From positions 1-6,252 of the forward strand of contig JBIOWF010000126.1 in assembly GCA_044868295.1 (NCBI GenBank): a stretch of 6,252 bases of DNA. Direction: 5' to 3'. The notes under the pieces were generated by a model. It was not told the DNA's origin and ran no database searches. It worked only from the letters and a program-made list of their open reading frames with translations. The first letter of the stretch is position 1, and each line of letters opens with the position of its first letter. Both the position numbers and the translations under genes were made by a program. The DNA is from JBIOWF01 sp044868295 (lineage in GTDB: Bacteria > Actinomycetota > Actinomycetes > Streptosporangiales > Streptosporangiaceae). Positions 5,076-6,252 of this stretch are shown piece after piece.

Positions 5076-6252
5076 TCAGAAGCCGAGCGTCATCAGGTCG
5101 GAGGTTTCGGAGCGGGTGCGGGCGTCGATCAGGGTCACCATCGGCAGGGCGGCCGGGCCCGGCGGCTGGCCATAGACCGTCAGCCCGAAGTACGCCGTGG
5201 TCACCGCACACAGACCGCAGATGTCGCCCGTGGCGTGCTTCAGGTCCCACGCCCACGCATCGACCAGCGTCCGCGTAGCCGACTGGCGCAACTGCGTGAG
5301 CAACCGGTCGTCGCCGAGTTGACGAAGCCGACCTCTTGCCGTTGCTGGGTCCGCAGTCACCGTTTCCGGATCCGGAATGACCACCGCGTCGTAGAGCAGC
5401 CCGCAGGCGTTGGCCTGGTCCCGCGCGGTCATCGCCCTAGGCTCAAGCTTGACTGGCAACCGCTCGGTGACCTCGGTCAGCAGCGACGCACCGGGTCCGC
5501 TGGGGTTGAACACGACCGCGGCCACGTTGTGCCGCTTGGTCAACTCACCCAGCCGGCCGGCGAGCCAGTCCGTACCGTCCCGGTAGTCGATCAGTTCGAC
5601 GTGCGGCAGGCCATCCTCACGGAACCCCGCCACACCGATCGCGGCCTTCGAGCGGTCCCACGAAACCTCCCAGGACAGCACCACCGGCCCCGAGATGGCG
5701 GATTTGGGGTCCGCGCACTTCACCCACGCCGTCAGCGGGATCTTCGACGGCACCAGATCCGGCACCCGCTGACACAGGCACTCGGTGCGGAAGATCGGCT
5801 CCGGGTCGGTCTCCAGCGCCGAGCGCAGGGCCTCATACGAGATCCCCTGCGGATAGCCCAGGCTCGGGTTGGCCAGCCGCCACATCGCCGGATCGTCGAT
5901 CGGGCAATCATCCGGCGCCGACCACTCGAAAATCCCCAGCGACGAGTCCGCCGACGGGTCCGCGAGCGCCTCTATGGCCTTCTCGCGCAGGTCGTTGAGC
6001 ACCAACGATCTGTCATCGCCGGCGTTCGAGTACGCCCACACCTGCGCGTTCGGCCGCGCCATCGTCGTTTTCGTGACCGCGGCCCACGAGTCCCAGGTGT
6101 GATGCTCGCGGAGCTCGTCGAGGTTCACGTCGTCGCCGGAGAGCCCTCGGCCGCCCTTTCGAGAGGCTGCCGCGATCTTCCAACGTGACCCAGATGTCAA
6201 TTTCAGGGCCTTCTTACCGTTCGTACGGTCCACGTGGGCCACCTCGGCGGCC
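5076..6252 (-). CDS. Phage terminase large subunit (TerL), 5'-truncated
   Basis: This is the packaging motor ATPase and nuclease that cuts concatemeric phage DNA and translocates it through the portal into the prohead. About 391 codons are present. The frame is open to the window edge (Ala-Ala-Glu precede the GTG at 6242), so that GTG is probably internal; the N-terminal ATPase part with Walker A lies outside. Numbering from the GTG codon: GGRGLSGDDVNLDELREH (about 30-47) fits Walker B with its Asp-Glu pair (42-43), and YSNAGDDRS (71-79) fits the coupling motif. A C-terminal RNase H-like nuclease follows: LSWEVSWDRS (189-198), VVFNPSGPGASLL (243-255) and AWAWDLK...GDI (329-341). By eye the first two acidic nuclease positions read Glu192 and Asn246, where Asp is usual. 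The stop is TGA at 5076-5078, 14 bases before the portal start. Family identification is firm; the subfamily is unassigned. Confidence 0.9.
   Translation of the reverse strand, partial: AAEVAHVDRTNGKKALKLTSGSRWKIAAASRKGGRGLSGDDVNLDELREHHTWDSWAAVTKTTMARPNAQVWAYSNAGDDRSLVLNDLREKAIEALADPSADSSLGIFEWSAPDDCPIDDPAMWRLANPSLGYPQGISYEALRSALETDPEPIFRTECLCQRVPDLVPSKIPLTAWVKCADPKSAISGPVVLSWEVSWDRSKAAIGVAGFREDGLPHVELIDYRDGTDWLAGRLGELTKRHNVAAVVFNPSGPGASLLTEVTERLPVKLEPRAMTARDQANACGLLYDAVVIPDPETVTADPATARGRLRQLGDDRLLTQLRQSATRTLVDAWAWDLKHATGDICGLCAVTTAYFGLTVYGQPPGPAALPMVTLIDARTRSETSDLMTLGF

Noticed and set aside
5062..5256. 65-codon upstream extension of the portal frame to 5256
   Set aside because: It overlaps the terminase 3' end in another frame and is Arg/Gly/Pro-rich. 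ATG 5061 has a Shine-Dalgarno-like run and normal spacing.
4959..6188. Long plus-strand frame of 409 codons opposite terminase
   Set aside because: It is Arg/Pro-rich antisense of TerL with no recognisable domain; long shadow frames are common in GC-rich DNA.
1..6252. tRNA genes, CRISPR arrays, insertion sequences, att sites
   Set aside because: No cloverleaf, spaced direct repeats, transposase motifs or att-like duplications were seen; both strands are accounted for by the two coding regions and the fold-back.

Overview
The window is about 6.25 kb of GC-rich phage DNA. Its codon use and protein style suit a tailed dsDNA phage or prophage of an actinobacterium; the host genus cannot be read from the sequence. 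All real coding sequence is on the minus strand and belongs to the packaging/head module: a 5'-truncated large terminase (TerL) at the right, then, 14 bases downstream of its stop, one very large portal fusion gene that fills the rest of the window. There are no RNA genes, CRISPR arrays, insertion sequences or convincing terminators, and no gene-free stretch of 300 bases. The many plus-strand ORFs are GC-driven shadows.

The large gene (about 1,650 codons) starts with a DUF935-like portal domain. It continues into a short HPRG-x-GRF segment, a histone-H1-like Lys/Ala/Pro linker, an R-S-E ADP-ribosyltransferase (ART1), a probable winged helix, two probable SH3-like barrels, a clear SAP DNA-binding domain, an unassigned basic region, and a second R-S-E ADP-ribosyltransferase (ART2). 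TerL would cut and pump DNA through the dodecameric portal. The long C-terminal part looks like nucleic-acid-binding modules bracketed by two NAD-dependent modifying enzymes, possibly carried in the virion and delivered to the host. That delivery role is inference.

The left edge is not normal genome. Bases 1-79 and 130-208 form a perfect 79-bp inverted repeat around a 50-base loop. The plus-strand copy carries what looks like the true end of the large gene (MELLPEGPGEE, stop) and the ribosome-binding site and start of the next gene (MAYLGDE...). The minus strand instead runs through the loop into nonsense antisense residues. This is best read as a snap-back chimera made during amplification or assembly. 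The native fusion protein is therefore inferred to be 1,651 residues, not the 1,669 of the assembled frame.
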